A stretch of 64,000 bases of DNA from Cycas panzhihuaensis (taxonomy: Eukaryota > Cycadophyta). Position 1 is the first letter of the stretch, and each line of letters starts with the position of its first letter. The stretch lies in NCBI GenBank assembly GCA_023213395.1, contig CM041465.1, forward strand, positions 152,837,741-152,901,740, read 5' to 3'. Under the pieces are notes generated by a model. That model was not told where the DNA came from, did no database searches, and saw only the letters and a list, made by a program, of their open reading frames with translations. The translations under genes and the position numbers were made by a program. This document shows, in pieces, positions 25,359 to 37,952 of this stretch.

Positions 25359-26005
25359 TGTTGGATATTGTGACAATAATGTTTTGGTGCTAAAATTTTA
25401 GTATGTTTTCGACACAGTTTCTTCCCCTAATCTTTCTCGGGGGGTTCCAAGGAGGGTGGAATCCCACCTTGCTTGGGGCTGTGGGGGGCATGGAACACCC
25501 CTTGCTAAAAGGAGATTCGGGGGTGATAGCCTCGGACCCAAAAAATTAGCCCTGTAAACCATATTAAAATGTAAAGAGAATTAGGGTCGTTTGATACAAA
25601 TACCATAGATTCTATGGTTGAGATTCATGCCTTGGATATCCCTCTCATATAGCCCAATTTAGGGTTTTTTCTTATTATGTTATATGTAATGTAATATACT
25701 GTGATCAGGGTAGAGGTTGGTTGTTATTCCTGAGAGTACTCTACTACTAAGATGTATTATTTCTCTATTCTATAGTAATAAAGATTGATACCTTTCCTAT
25801 GTGGATGTTTCCCTAGCACATTGCTAGGGTTTTACCATGTTATATCAGGTGCATATGTGATGTTTGGCTTTCATTTTTATGTTATTGTATAATCTCTGAT
25901 TTTAGAACTTGCATGTAATTTTAAGTTTTGATTTCTGTAACTAGTTGCAAGAATGTAATAGATCTTGGTGGCAGTTAAAGGGTTGGGACCTTGTATTCTC
26001 AATAA
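25359..26005 (+). repeat. 5' LTR of Copia C2
   Basis: TGTTGGATATTG to TTCTCAATA. A G-rich block (CGGGGGGTTCC to GGGGGGCATGG) lies near 25438-25495. Differences from the 3' LTR are mostly transitions. Confidence 0.95.
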
Positions 26006-26007
26006 GT

Positions 26008-26021
26008 AGTGTCAGAGCCAC
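26008..26021 (+). other. Primer-binding site of Copia C2, mutated
   Basis: TAGTGTCAGAGCCA, the tRNA-iMet complement with two transitions. Confidence 0.85.
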
Positions 26022-26076
26022 TCTTTTTTTTTGCAGCAAGTTTATGAAGGTTTTGGTGTTAGCTTTTCTACACCAA

Positions 26077-29000
26077 ATGGTGAAACTAGCAGGTGCAAAG
26101 TTTGAGGTGGAGAAATTTAATGACAAGAATAACTTCAAGTTGTAGAAGCTAAAAGCACATGATGTTCTTGTATAGCAGGGTTTGTACAAAGCCCTTACAG
26201 GTAAATCGAAGAAATATGTAGAGATGGATAATGATGAATGGGATGACTTAAACAAAAAGGCACTTAGCATAATACGATTGTGCTTGGCAGATGACGTCTT
26301 ATTTAACATCGCAGGGGAGGAGACAACAGCAGGATTATGGACCCAGTTTAAAGGCCTATATATGACCAAATCAGTAATGAATCAAATCTACCTAAAGAGG
26401 TAACTGTACTCATTACGGATGAAGGAAGGTATAAAAATTGCTAATTATTTAAATATTTTCAATACTCTTATTTGTCAGTTGACCAATATCAATGTTAAAA
26501 TTGAGGATGAGGATAAGGTTATTATCTTGTTATGCTCATTACCTGAATCCTGGGACAATATTATCACCTCAATTAGTTTTAGAACTACATATGTATTGGA
26601 TTATGATTCTATTATGAGTACTTTACTAATGGAAGAAATGCGGAGGAAGTCTAGTCTTGAAACCTCCACACTAGAAGCTATGATAGTAAGGGGTAGAATG
26701 ATTGAGAGAGGATAAAACTCTAGGGATACATCGAGGTCTAAGTCAAAGAGCAAAAAGAGTAAGCTTAGATGTTAGCACTATAATAAGATCGATCATCTCA
26801 AGCAGGATTGCTACAAAAGGAAGGAGTTCCAGAAAAAGGAAGATCTTGCCAAGGAGGCGAATCAAGTGGAGTCAAATCAAGGTATGGATGGTGATGCCTT
26901 GGTTGCTTATAATGTTTCTCATTATCACCATGATTAGTTGTTAAATTCAGGTGTTTTGCACCACATATGTCCACACAAGAGTTGGTTCTTATCATACTAA
27001 CCTCTTGATGGTGGTGATGTGCTTATGGGGAATGAAGTTTCTTGTAAGACAGTGGGCATTGGTAGCATCATGATTAAGATGTTAAATGGGGTAGTGAGAA
27101 CATTCACTAAGGTTAGACATGTACCTAATTTGAAAAGGAATGTGATTTCCTTGGGTGAACTAGATTCAGGTGGTTATAACCATACAGGTCATGAAGGAGT
27201 CTTGAAGGTGTCAAAGGGTGCCTTGGTTATTATGAAAGCCTTAAAGAAAGGAAATCTTTACATTTTAGTGGGAAGTATAGATGTCAACCAAGCAGCTATA
27301 ACATCAAAGACTATAGAAGATCCAACTCAGTTATGGAATCAGAGACTTGGGCACATGAGTGAGAGAGGACTTAAGGTGTTGATAAACCATAAGTTACTTC
27401 TTAACTTGCAGCTTTCAGACTTGGCTTTCTGTAAATATTATGTTTTTAGAAAACAGTATAGACTTAGGTTTAAAGTAGGGAGTCACACTAGTAAAGGCGT
27501 TCTAGATTATATACATTTAGATGTATGGAGACCAGCCCCTAAAATATCTTATGGAGGATCATTGTATTTTGTCACATTTATAGATGATTACTCCAGGAAG
27601 GTATGGGTCTATTTTTTAAAAGGGAAATTTGAAGTGTTTAGTGTGTTTAAGTAGTTCAAGGCTCTAGTTAAGAACAACACTGATAAGACAATCAAATATT
27701 TAAGAACTAACAATGGAGATGAGTTCAACTCTTTGGAATTTGAGAACTATTGCAGAGAAGCTGGGATCAAAAGACACAAGACCACTCGCTATACTCCACA
27801 GTAAAATGGCATTGTTGAGTGTATGAATAGGACACTCTTGGAAAGAGAAAGAAGCATGCTAAGTAATATAGGAGTGGAGCAGGGCTTGTGGGCAGAAGAT
27901 GTTCAAACAGCTTGTTATCTGGTAAACAGGTCACCATCACTTACAATAGATTACAAGATTCCTAAAGAGGTATGGATTGGACATCCATGTGATTATTCAA
28001 ATTTAAAAGTTTTTGGTTGTGATGCTTATGCCTGGACTGACAAAAGTAAATGTTTAAAGTTAGACCCAAAATCTAAGAGATATATCTTTGTTGGTTGTGG
28101 AGATAAGGATGGTGTGAAGGGATATAGGTTATGGGATCCTATTGCCCACAAAATCACCATTAATAGAGATGTCGTATTTGATGAATCTCCTCTTGTAAAA
28201 TTAGACAGTGAAGAAGTTGAAATAAAACAGGAGCAACAAGCTGAACATCAATAAGTTAAGTTTGAAATGCAGCCATCTGTGGAATTAGAAGAGCATGAAG
28301 ATCTTTCTGAAGATGAATCAACAACAGATTCATAGGAGTATGTGGACACTCCTCTACCAATAATTAGAAGATCTATACGAGTTAGCCATCCACCTAACAA
28401 ATACAACCCTGCTATTTCTATTGCTTTGGTTTCTATTAATGGCGAGCCCACATGTTATCAGGAAGCAGTAGATGATATCCATGGTGAGAAGTGGAAAAGG
28501 GCTATACAGGAAGAGATAGATGCTTTGAAGAAAAATAATTCATGGGACTTGGTAGAACTTCCACATGGCGGGAAGACTATTGGTTGTAGATGGGTTTTCA
28601 AAAAGAAACAGATGTTAATGGAAAGGTTGATAAATACATGGCAAGACTGGTGGCTAAAGTTTTTGCACAGAAAGTAAGTATTAACTTTCATGAGATCTTT
28701 TCACCAGTTGTCAAACTTATTTCAATTTGAGTGCTATTAGCATTGGTAGCTTCTCTCGATTTGGAGTTAGAGAAGTTAGATGTAAAAATAGCTTTTCTAC
28801 ATGGAGATTTAGATGAGGAGATCTATATGGATCAACCAGAAGGGTTTGTACAAGATGGCAGGAAAAGACTTGTTTGTAGGCTCAGGAAATCATTATATGG
28901 CCTAAAGTAATCACCCAGGTAGTGGTACAAGAAGTTTGATGCCTTCATAGAGAGCCAAAATTTTAAAAGAAGTGAGTATGATCATTGTGTTTACTTTAAA

Positions 29001-29992
29001 TTCATGGATAATGGCTTATTCATTATCTTGGTATTATATGTTGATAACATGCTGGTTATAAGCAAGAGCATGGAAGAAATCAATAAGCTAAAGGCTCAAC
29101 TGGCTAGGACTTTTGATATAAAAGTTCTTGGAGTTGCAAAATAAATCTTAGGCATGGAGATACATAGAGACAGGAAAAATTGTAAGCTATGGTTATCACA
29201 ATAGAAATATGTAGAGAAGGTGCTAATCATGTTTGGTATGGCAAATGTGAAACTAGTGAGTATCCCATTCGGTTCCCACTTCAAGCTTTCTTCGAATATA
29301 AGTCCTAGTAGTGAAGAAGAAAAAGTTTATATGTCTCGTATGCCTTATGTCAGTGTTGTAGGAAGTTTGATGTATGCCATGGTATGTACAAGACCTGATA
29401 TTTCACATGCAGTTAGTGTAGTTAGCAGGTTTATGGTAAATCTAGGAAAAGAACATTGGGAGCAGTGAAATGGGTGCTTTGGTATTTGAGAGGCACGGGT
29501 GACTACTTCATCACCTTTGGAGGTATAGGTAATCAGGTTTATGGATATGTTGATTCAGACTTTGTAGGAGATTTAGATAAAATAAGGTCTACTTCAGGTT
29601 ATGTTTTTACTCTTGCAAATGGTTAAGTTAGTTAGATGTCTAAATTGCAGAGCACAATTGCACTGTTAACCACGAAAGCTGAATATGTTACTGTAGCATA
29701 TACTTGTAAAGAATCAATCTGGTTATAGGGTCTATTGGTTGAGCTTAGAAGGAGATAGGAAAATGTAAAGGTATTTTGTGATAGTCAAAGTGCCATTTAC
29801 TTAGCCAAGAATCTAGCTTATCACAGTAGAACAAAGCATATTACTCTTAAGTACCATTTTGTTAGACAGGTTATGGAAGCAGGTGGAGTGGCGCTTGAGA
29901 AGATTCATACCAATCAGAATTGTGCTGATATATTCACAAAACCAGTACCATTAGAGAAGTTCAAATGGTGTTTGACTTCTCTTGGCTTATAG
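26077..29992 (+). pseudogene. Copia C2 gag-pol
   Basis: From the ATG at 26077 (MVKLAGAKFEVEKFNDKNN) to a stop at 29990 the whole Copia polyprotein is readable with a few dozen stops and a frameshift near 28608. Order: Gag to about 26720; zinc knuckle near 26769-26813 with one Cys changed to Tyr and the Gly to Asp (C...HYNKIDHLKQDC); protease near 26938 with LLNSGVLHHICPH, Asn for the catalytic Asp; pre-integrase WNQRLGHMSERGLK near 27330; integrase LYFVTFIDDYSRKVWVYF and LRTNNGDEFNS with Asp residues present; the R-S-P-S and GYRLWDP blocks; RT from 28480 (GCRWVFKKK, FLHGDLDEEIYMDQPEGF); active site LYVDNML near 29035, Asn for the second Asp; RNase H; and ADIFTKPVPLEKFKW at the end. It encodes retroelement replication proteins but is inactive. 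Confidence 0.93.
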
Positions 29993-30048
29993 AAAAGATG
30001 ATGAAGTGCCCAAAAAAGGTACCAAGTAATTATTGTCAAGGTGGAGAT

Positions 30049-30695
30049 TATTGGATATTGTGACAGTAATATTTTGGGGCTAAAATTTTGGCATGTTTTC
30101 GATGCAGTTTCCCTTCCTAATCTTTCTCAGGGGATTCCAAGGGGGGCAGGAGCCCCCCTTGGTTGGGGGGTGCAGGGGGCGTGGAACGCTCCCCACTAAA
30201 AGGGGGTTTGGAGGTGATAGCCCCCAACCCAAAAAATTAGCCCTGTAAACCATATTAAAATGTAAATAAAATCAAGGTCATTCGGTACAAATACCCTAGA
30301 TTCTATAGTTGAGATTCATGCCTTGGATGTCCCTATCATGTAGCTCGATTTAGGGCTTTTTCTTATTATGTTGTATGTAATGTAATGTACTGTGATGAGG
30401 GCAGTGACTGGTTGTTATTCCTGAGAGCACTCTGCTATTGAGATATACTATTTCTCCATTCTACAGCAATAAAGATTAATACCTTTCCTGTATGGATGTT
30501 TCCTTAGCACACTACTAGGATTTTACCATGTTATATTGGGTGCATATGTGATGTTTGGATTTCATTTTCATGTTATTGTATAATCTCTGATTTTATAACT
30601 TGCATGTAATTTTAGGTTTCGATTTCTATAACTAGTTGTAAGAATGCAATAGATCTTGGTGGCAGTTAAAGGGTTGGGACCTTGTATTCTCAACA
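30049..30695 (+). repeat. 3' LTR of Copia C2
   Basis: 647 bp, TATTGGATATTG (TG mutated to TA) to TTCTCAACA. The G-rich block is expanded near 30127-30182. Confidence 0.95.
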
Positions 30696-30700
30696 AAGGA

Positions 30701-31202
30701 AAATTTGAACCGTGTACAAAATCAAATGAAACAATAGGTAGATAAAGGGCAAAGTGAACGAGCATTTCAATCAGGTAATTGGGTATACTTACAATTTTAA
30801 TTATATAAGAAAGCATGTCTCAAATAGGATGGGTAATATAAATTACAAGCTCAATTTTATGGGCCTTACAAAATTCTAAAGAAGATTGGTAAAGTTACAT
30901 ATGCCTTAGACTTACCACCACCATGAAGGATCTATAATGTCTTTCATATTTCATATCTCAAGAATGTAATTAGATAACAAGTACAAGTTTAAATAGAATT
31001 ACCTATCTTAAATGAGGAGGGGTAACTTTAGCTCATTCTAGAATGTATCATCGACTAAAGAATTCAACACCTATGATCTAGGTAAATCATTAAGTATCTC
31101 ATCAAATGGAAACAACTTCTATAAAAAAATATAACCTAGGAGAATGAGTAATTTGTCTAAGAGCATCTTGAGATTAATAAGCTTTAAGGGCAAAGTTTTT
31201 TT
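30701..31202 (+). pseudogene. Gypsy G1 integrase C-terminus with chromodomain
   Basis: Continuation of the G1 integrase after C2. NLNRVQNQMKQ opens the segment, followed by FYGPYKILKKIGKVTYALDL (GPF/Y module), RIYNVFHISYLKN, and then, with stops, IIKYLIKWKQL and an ENE/EH tail, matching a chromodomain (Y-L-V-K-W-K-x-L ... T-W-E). In this family the chromodomain helps target insertion to marked chromatin. It ends at the polypurine tract. Confidence 0.9.
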
Positions 31203-31214
31203 AAGAGGGGACTT

Positions 31215-31596
31215 TGTTAGGGATTTTACCCCTAACTTACCTTCTCTTATATCTTTTAGTTTTTCTCTCTTTTATCTTCTCGTATATCTTCTATTTCTTC
31301 TACTTTTTCCCTCTTCTTAATATCCCACATGCATAAGGAAAAGGTTGTGTAGTAGTCATTGAGTACTATATATATTCATGTAATATCCCATATGCATAAG
31401 TAGAAGGTTGGATAGTGAGCATAGATCCATATATAGATTTATGTAATATTTAGAATAGAGACTCTTAAACATTATTGTTATTGCATGTAATTAGGAGGTT
31501 GCCCCCTCAAAGGGTATTACAATACAATTGCTCTTTTTGGAGTTATTTGTGTGTTATATTAGTGTTCAATTATCATTAATGAGTGGCATCCTACCA
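31215..31596 (+). repeat. 3' LTR of Gypsy G1
   Basis: 382 bp, TGTTAGGGAT to CCTACCA, colinear with 20240-20631 including the internal duplication of about 63 bp. Confidence 0.93.
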
Positions 31597-31601
31597 ATAT
31601 C

Positions 31602-32058
31602 TTTCCTAGAACCTTGGTTACTTAATTTTATCAATGAGACCCCACTACTCTCCTTTCATTTGCTTATTTTTCTCTTTTCTTTTTATCGTTTAACATTTAA
31701 GATTTAGGTGCAAGCCTGATATGAGCTAAATAAATCCATCTCTATTCTCTTTCGTACACTCTATGGGTTGTGCGACCTTTAGAGAGCTGTACACTCTCTA
31801 CAGCCATTTGGCATTAAAGAAAACTTGTTTTTGAATTGTTTCTCTATGTGTCTTCTCTATAGGATCCTTTGTAGTCCGAAAGAACCCCCTCTCATCGAAT
31901 CTTAGGTTGATCTATCTCCTCTGTGAGTCGTACAAACTCCCTCTATGTATGTGCATCCTTCACAATCTCCCTATATTCACATGGTTTGTTCTCTACCTGT
32001 TATAGTCTATTTACCACAAAATTTGAGAGGTGTCTAGGTAGTAGACTTATCTTACTCT
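31602..32058 (+). other. Leader of element E, part 2
   Basis: Between the G1 TSD and Gypsy G2. C/T-rich on the plus strand with repeated CTCTAT/ACACTCT phrases. No gene. Confidence 0.7.
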
Positions 32059-33224
32059 TGATCTGAATTTGAATGGAAAAGTAAAGAATTAGTCGAATCG
32101 AAACAAATTCAGAATAAATTTACAATAATGTTATATTATTTTTAAAATTATTTAGATTTTTCCTTACAAAATTCCATATGTTTATACTCTATTGAGCATG
32201 CATAGGATTGTTGCAACAAGTAGGAAGAGAAGAAATGAGTGTTGGGCATATTTTAGGCTTGTTACATACTCTTTGGTACCATTACCAACAAACTATGTGT
32301 GAAGATTTAGTTGTCGTTCAACCAAAAACCCTTTTTTGGAGAAGATTTCTGCCTGGCATCTTCCTTGGACTGCTACAGTTAGGTTTTTTCTTCTTCCTTT
32401 GGCTATAACTAAGCCTTCTTGGGCTCCTTCAATGCCCTCACGAATAGATTTGGGCACTTTTTTGTTGCTCCTTCCATCTATTTCTTCTTGCGCCTCTTTT
32501 TCTTCCATTCTCCTATGCAGTCTTTGATCTTGGAGCTATTCTTCTTCTTTGGAAAGTTATTTGGCATTAACTCCCCATGATTCTTGCTCCTCTTACTAAG
32601 TTTATGGATGCTGGGAATCATTCTTCCTCTTCCTTAAAAAAATTTAGCAGTTTTAAAACCCTGCTGTGCATATTTTCTTTCTAAATAGTTTTCCTATTTT
32701 TAGTTTTTCAACTAACTTTCAAATGGTTAAAAAACCAACTTAAATCCATTTATTCAAGGGTTTCTTTCTTCTATTTCATAGAGAACACGTATAAACTTGT
32801 CCTCCTAAAATTTTGTGTGAAACATACTCCTTTTTCCCCATCAAAATTGTGTCCGTTTTTCCATTTTTTGATTTTCTATTTTCTATTTTTCCATTTTTCT
32901 AGTTTCCATTTTTTAGGTTGTACTTATTGCACTTCAGGACGTACTAGTTACACTTTAGGTTGCACATGTGCACTTTAGGATGCACTAGTTGCACTTGTAG
33001 ACCACTTGGTTACACTTGTAGTCTACTTGGCTACACTTGTAGTCCACTTTGTTGCAGTTGTAGACCACTTGGTTGCACTTGTAGCCCACTTCGTTGCACC
33101 TGCTTTGTATTTTTTAAGCATCTCAATGGTATTTTTCTAATAAATGAAGGTTATCAAGATGGAAAATAAATATAACAAGCCATTTTAAAGAGTATTATGA
33201 AATTAAAGATCAAAAAATGGATTA
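32059..33224 (-). repeat. 3' LTR of Gypsy G2
   Basis: 1166 bp, pairs with 37953-39105. Ends were set by the inverted TGATC/GGATTA termini and the near-identical TSD. It carries the minisatellite at 32981-33104. Confidence 0.88.
32981..33104 (-). repeat. 21-bp minisatellite in the G2 3' LTR
   Basis: About five to six head-to-tail copies of a 21-bp unit, typically CACTTGGTTACACTTGTAGTC, with substitutions. Because 21 is a multiple of three, the array makes a spurious Cys-rich open frame. Confidence 0.9.
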
Positions 33225-33389
33225 GAAGTTCCCTTTTTTAGGAGTTCATGGCCTCATGAACCTTATAGTTGTAGATGAGGGAATTTGACTTTCCCTTTCT
33301 CCCTGCTATACCATTTTGTCTTGTTGGGTACTTATCCTTTTTCTATAATCCTGAAGGACTTGATTGTGTCTCTTCTAGTCTTGGTCTGC

Positions 33390-36300
33390 TTCCTTTAAAG
33401 AATGTAATAGTTTTGCATTGGTTCCTCTTTCTCTACTCGTAACTCCTTTGGATTTGGTAAGAGTGGAACTCCGTCTTTATCTTCATCCAAAATAGATGGC
33501 TCGGACATCTTTAGATTCTCAACATTTACAACTAAATACATCTTCATGAATTCTAGAAGTTCAAGCTGGAAAGTATTGTCCCCAATCTTCTTCAAGATTG
33601 TAAAAGGACCATAACATTTAGGCTTTAGATTTTTACCTTCACTTTACAATCGTTTCTTACTGAGATGCCACCAAACTCTATCTTCTTCCTTAAAGGAATG
33701 GCTGGTTCTATGTGCATCATGCCTCTGTTTATATCTCTATTGAGATTTTTAAAACTTCTCCTCAACCTGTTGATGGATTTTTCTAATTCTTTCTAAGAAT
33801 CTTTGTGCCTTCTCATCTCCTTCTTCCTCCTTATTTTCAATAGAAAGTTGAGCAAAAAATTCTAGATTGAATGGAATTATAGGCAGAAATCCCAAACATA
33901 CATCAAATGGTGATTTCCGGATTAAGATATGGATAGCTTTGTTGAAGGCAAATTGCAAGTATGGGAGACTTCCATCCCAAGTCTTAGGATGCTTGGCATT
34001 GTATCGATGTAATAGTTGTACCAATGTCCTATTGATGACTTTAGTCTGGCCATCTATTTGTGGATGAAAGGCTGTGCTTATCTTCAGCTTTGTATCCATC
34101 ATTCTCCAAAGCATTTACTAAAAATGACTTAGAAATCTGCTGTCTCGATTAGAAATGATTGAGTTGGGAAGTCCAAAATGCTTCCAAACATGCTGAAAAA
34201 ATAATCTAGTTATGTCTTCTCATGTATGTGTCTTCCTACAAGGAGTCAACACCACCATTTTATTGAACTGATCAACAACTACAAATAAATAATCCATACC
34301 ATTTTTGGTTTGAGGTAGTCCTTTGAGAAGATCCATAGAGATACTCTCACATGGTCGTGATGGAACAGGAAATAGAGTGTACAATCCAAACTTCCCATTA
34401 GCTAGCTTTGATGTGCTACACAATGTACATCCTCATATTATTGTAGTCATGTCTTGCTGCATATTTGGCCAATATATATATCACTGCAAGTTCAACAATG
34501 TCTTTCCCACTCCAAAGTATCCTGCAACTTGAGTGGTGTGAGCTTCTCTTATACATTTCATTCAGTCTGCATGCTTTGGAATGTAAAGCTTTTCTTGCTT
34601 GAAGAGAAGGCCATCTTTCAGCTAGAAATTAGCAACTACTTTTCCCTATTGTAGTTGCTCAAAGATAGGCTTGAATGCCTCATCTTCCAAGTACAAATCA
34701 ATATATTCATCATGGTAGAAAGGCTGAAATTACATAGCTACTAACAAACTAGAAATACCTTGTTGTTGAGGAGGTATGGATAGTAAGTCTATAATTTTGT
34801 TTGTCGTGCCTTTCTTGTACTTGACTATGATGTGAAACTGCTGCAAATAAGACATCCACTTCATGTACCTAGTCTATTACAATTTGGACTAAGTCTGCAA
34901 GAATTGCAAAAGTTTGTGATCAATGTGGATGACCACCTCTTTTCCCAATAAATACAGTCTCCAATGCTTAACTACTTGGTGCAATGCATAGAGCTCTTTA
35001 TCATAAGTTGGGTAGTTTATGAGAACTCCATTAAATGTCTTTGAATGGTATGCTATCGATCTTCCCTCTTGCTTCAACACTTCTCTATGGCATAGCCTGA
35101 AGCATCAGTCTCTAATTCAAATAGTTTCTACAATGAGGGTAAGGCTAACGTTGGTGCCTTATAAATGTTTTACTTCAAGAGCCTCGAAGCTTTCTCTTCT
35201 CTATTCTCCCAATGAAACTTTGCATGTCCTCCTATCAATTCATGAAGAAGTGCTACAATTTGAGAGAATCTAAAAATAAATTTTCTTGAATATTGGCATG
35301 CACCAATGAAACTTCTTACCTCCATGGTTGTCTTAGGTGTGGGCCAATTGAGAATGACTCTAATTTGGGTCAATCTTCAATTCTTCTCCTCCAACTATAA
35401 AACCTAAGAAGATGAGAGATTGCTTTCCAAACTCGCACTTCTTTGGATTAAGTTTTAGTTGCTACTTTTGGAATATTTTGAGCACTTGCTCGACATGTTG
35501 GAGGTTCTCCTCCTATGGATAATTGAAAATCAAAATATCATCTAAATAAACAATTACAAAGTCATCAATGAAAGGTCTTAATACCTCATTCATCAACCTC
35601 ATGAAGGTGGTAGATGCATTGCACAAACCAAAAGGCATCACCAACCATTCGAACAACCCTTACTTTGATTTGAAGGCTATCTTGCAAGTATCCTCCTCTT
35701 GGATTTGAATCTGATGGTAGCCTAATTTTAGGTCCAACTTGTTAAAATATCTTGTAGACTGCAGCTAGTCCAACAAGTCATCTATCCATAGTAAGGGATG
35801 TTAATTCTTTATGGTGATCTTATTCAAAGCCCGGTAGTCAATGCATATTCTCCATTTTCCATCTTTCTTCGACACCAAAATAATAGGCGAACCACATGGG
35901 GAATAACTTGGCTTGATCACTTCTTACTCCAAGAGTTCTTGAATCTACTTCTTAATCTCTTCATTCTCTAAAGTAGAGTTTCAATAGAGACTAAGATTGG
36001 GCAAAGGTGAACTGGCAACCAGTTGGATTTCATGTTTAATTACCCTTTTAGGGGGTAGCCCTTTTAGCTCCTAAAATACATCATCGTACCTATTCCTTAG
36101 GCCTTTAATTTATTGCACTTATTTCCTATATAATGCCTCCATTGAGGACTCTCATTTCTCTTTTTCCTCCACCTTTTACTTCACCATCAGCAGCACAAAT
36201 TTCCTATAAGCATTAATCAATCTTTTTATTTTTTAGCAAGATATGAGAGAGATCTTCTTTTGCGGCTTTAATACATTGATTAGATATGATTTCCCATCCT

Positions 36301-37850
36301 TGATGAGTTGAATCTTCCTCAACCTCCTATGATGAACTCCATCTCTATCATAGAGATATGGGCTGCTAAACACAACTTGACAAACATCCAAAGGAACTAC
36401 CTTACATTTAACTTTAGTAATGAACTTTTCAGAAATTACAAATTTAAACTTACATTAGTGAGTAACCTATAACTTTGAATCTTTTTGTAGCCATCCAAGA
36501 GGATATGGTTTGGGATGTGCATGCATTTTTAATCCCAATGTCTTTACCAATGCCTTTGAGATTAAATTCTTTTAGCTTTCTCCATCAAAGATGGCATCAA
36601 CCATACTTTGTTTCACTTGGATTCTTACCATGAAGAGCTCCTCTCTAACCTTTGGATCAACTTATTGATGGTTGTTTTTAGGATTTGCATTAGCCATGAG
36701 TATAAACTTCTCATTGGCTCCTTCAATGCCACAAACATCTTCATCACCTATAGAGTTAAGTAAAGCTTTACCTTTAGTTCTAGCTTTATCTTTCCCCTTA
36801 TGCTTGGGCCGCTTCTTTGGATATAGGAACCAACAATCTTCTATGATGTGACCTACTCGCTTACAATGTGTACAAGTGACTTTGATTTGGGTGGTATTGG
36901 CTTGTTTTTTTTTGCCAAAACCCTAATCAGTTTTTTTCCAACTTTACTTAGAAACTTTTTTCCTTGGGTAGGTTTGTTGTTACTTTCTAGAGGTGTAAAC
37001 CTTTTCCTCTCAATGAAAACCTTCTTGTTCCTCTTTTCTATGGCAATCACCTTCTTGTTGGCCTCATCGAGCAATTTAACTTTAAGCAATTGAAGTTCTT
37101 GTTGAATATACTGGTGTAGCCCTCTAATATACTTCAGCATAATGTCTTTACCTAATAAAGAGGTGTCTAATACAATAGCTTACTTTTGAAATTTTGTTGT
37201 GTAGTTTTGGACAATTTGGCCTTTTTCTTGTCAGTAATACTGCCATTTAATCCTTTATTACTCTTCATAACTAATAGGGTAGAATTACTTCTTTCTGAGG
37301 ATTTTAAATCACTGCCATGTAATTTCATTTATATTATGGGATTTAAGATATGTATTCCACCAAACTAATGCATGCTTAGATATTTTTAACCTAGCAAAAG
37401 TAATTTTTCTACCAGGTTTTATACCTATAAATAGAAAAATATGTTTCTAGTTGGTCCAACCAACCATCTAACTTTTCGGTATCTAAGGTTCCATCATAGA
37501 TAGGTAATTCAAGTTTTGATTCTACGTTGAATGGATGTGTTATTATTGATGGACCATCATCTTCCTCCTCTTCTTGTTAGACTTCTATAGGCTTTTCATT
37601 TATTTCCTCTTCCATCGGTTCATTTTCTTCTTTCTTTATGCCTTTGGCTGTTGAAGAAGTTACATCTTATTGAGAGGTTAGTAGCACTAGAAGCTGGGTT
37701 AGTATGTCAAGGTTTTGTTCCATCTTCACAAATCTTTTCTCCATCTCTTGCTCCATCTTAGCCATCTTCCTTCATTGTCTACACTCTTTTTCAAGTGGTT
37801 CAGTTAAAGGCTGATCAATCAACAAATATTGGAACCTAGTTTTCATAAAA
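33390..37850 (-). pseudogene. Gypsy G2 gag-pol
   Basis: Read on the minus strand. Gag starts near 37764 (MAKMEQEMEKRFVKMEQ) and includes LELPIYDGTLDTEKLDGW. An intact zinc knuckle CTHCKRVGHIIEDC lies at 36833-36874. Protease near 36600 has DGES where a D-x-G-x-S type site is expected. RT at about 35900-35340 shows [30 protein letters not shown] and an intact VYLDDILIF. RNase H at about 35080-34870 (RSIAYHSKTFNGVLINYPTY). Integrase at about 34540-33390: the zinc segment, ESISMDLLKGLPQTKNGMDY, STAFHPQIDGQTKVINRTL and the tail CYGPFTILKKIGDNTFQLEL; no chromodomain was seen. Stops and frameshifts are fewer than in G1, but it is still non-functional. Confidence 0.93.
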
Positions 37851-37933
37851 ACTTTTCACAGCTAAAATAAAGAGGTTTTTTTTCTTTTTCTTCTTTAAAA
37901 ATTCCTAAATTCCCAAGGGTTTAAAAAAAACTA

Positions 37934-37945
37934 GCTCTGATACCA
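37934..37945 (-). other. Primer-binding site of Gypsy G2
   Basis: TGGTATCAGAGC on the minus strand, seven bases inside the 5' LTR; tRNA-iMet type. Confidence 0.9.
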
Positions 37946-37952
37946 AAATATT

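Larger units (their letters stand above)
25359..30695 (+). mobile_element. Ty1/Copia retrotransposon C2, nested in G1 integrase
   Basis: 5337 bp with two 647-bp LTRs (25359-26005, 30049-30695), PBS, polypurine tract AAGGTGGAGAT (30038-30048) and perfect 5-bp TSD AAGGA (25354-25358, 30696-30700). Removing the element and one TSD restores an uninterrupted G1 integrase frame. C2 is the better preserved member of the family of C1. Confidence 0.96.
20240..31596 (+). mobile_element. Ty3/Gypsy chromovirus G1, split by Copia C2
   Basis: LTRs at 20240-20631 and 31215-31596, PBS at 20634, polypurine tract AAGAGGGGACTT at 31203-31214, and perfect 5-bp TSD ATATC at 20235-20239 and 31597-31601. The element is about 6.0 kb without C2, which entered its integrase gene at AAGGA. 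Its chromodomain and long single pol place it among plant chromoviruses. It is inserted in the leader of element E. Confidence 0.95.

Noticed and set aside
25945-26369. 142-codon minus-strand frame
   Set aside because: Antisense shadow of the C2 gag start and LTR end.
32960-33169. Cys-rich 69-codon frame (TCSPLGCTC-like repeats) resembling a metallothionein or small secreted peptide
   Set aside because: It is the in-phase translation of the 21-bp minisatellite inside the G2 LTR; the other LTR has the same array with a different frame.
36848-37093. Plus-strand hydrophobic frame FFFAKTLISFFPTLL-like
   Set aside because: Exact antisense of the G2 Gag Lys-rich region; hydrophobicity is a by-product.
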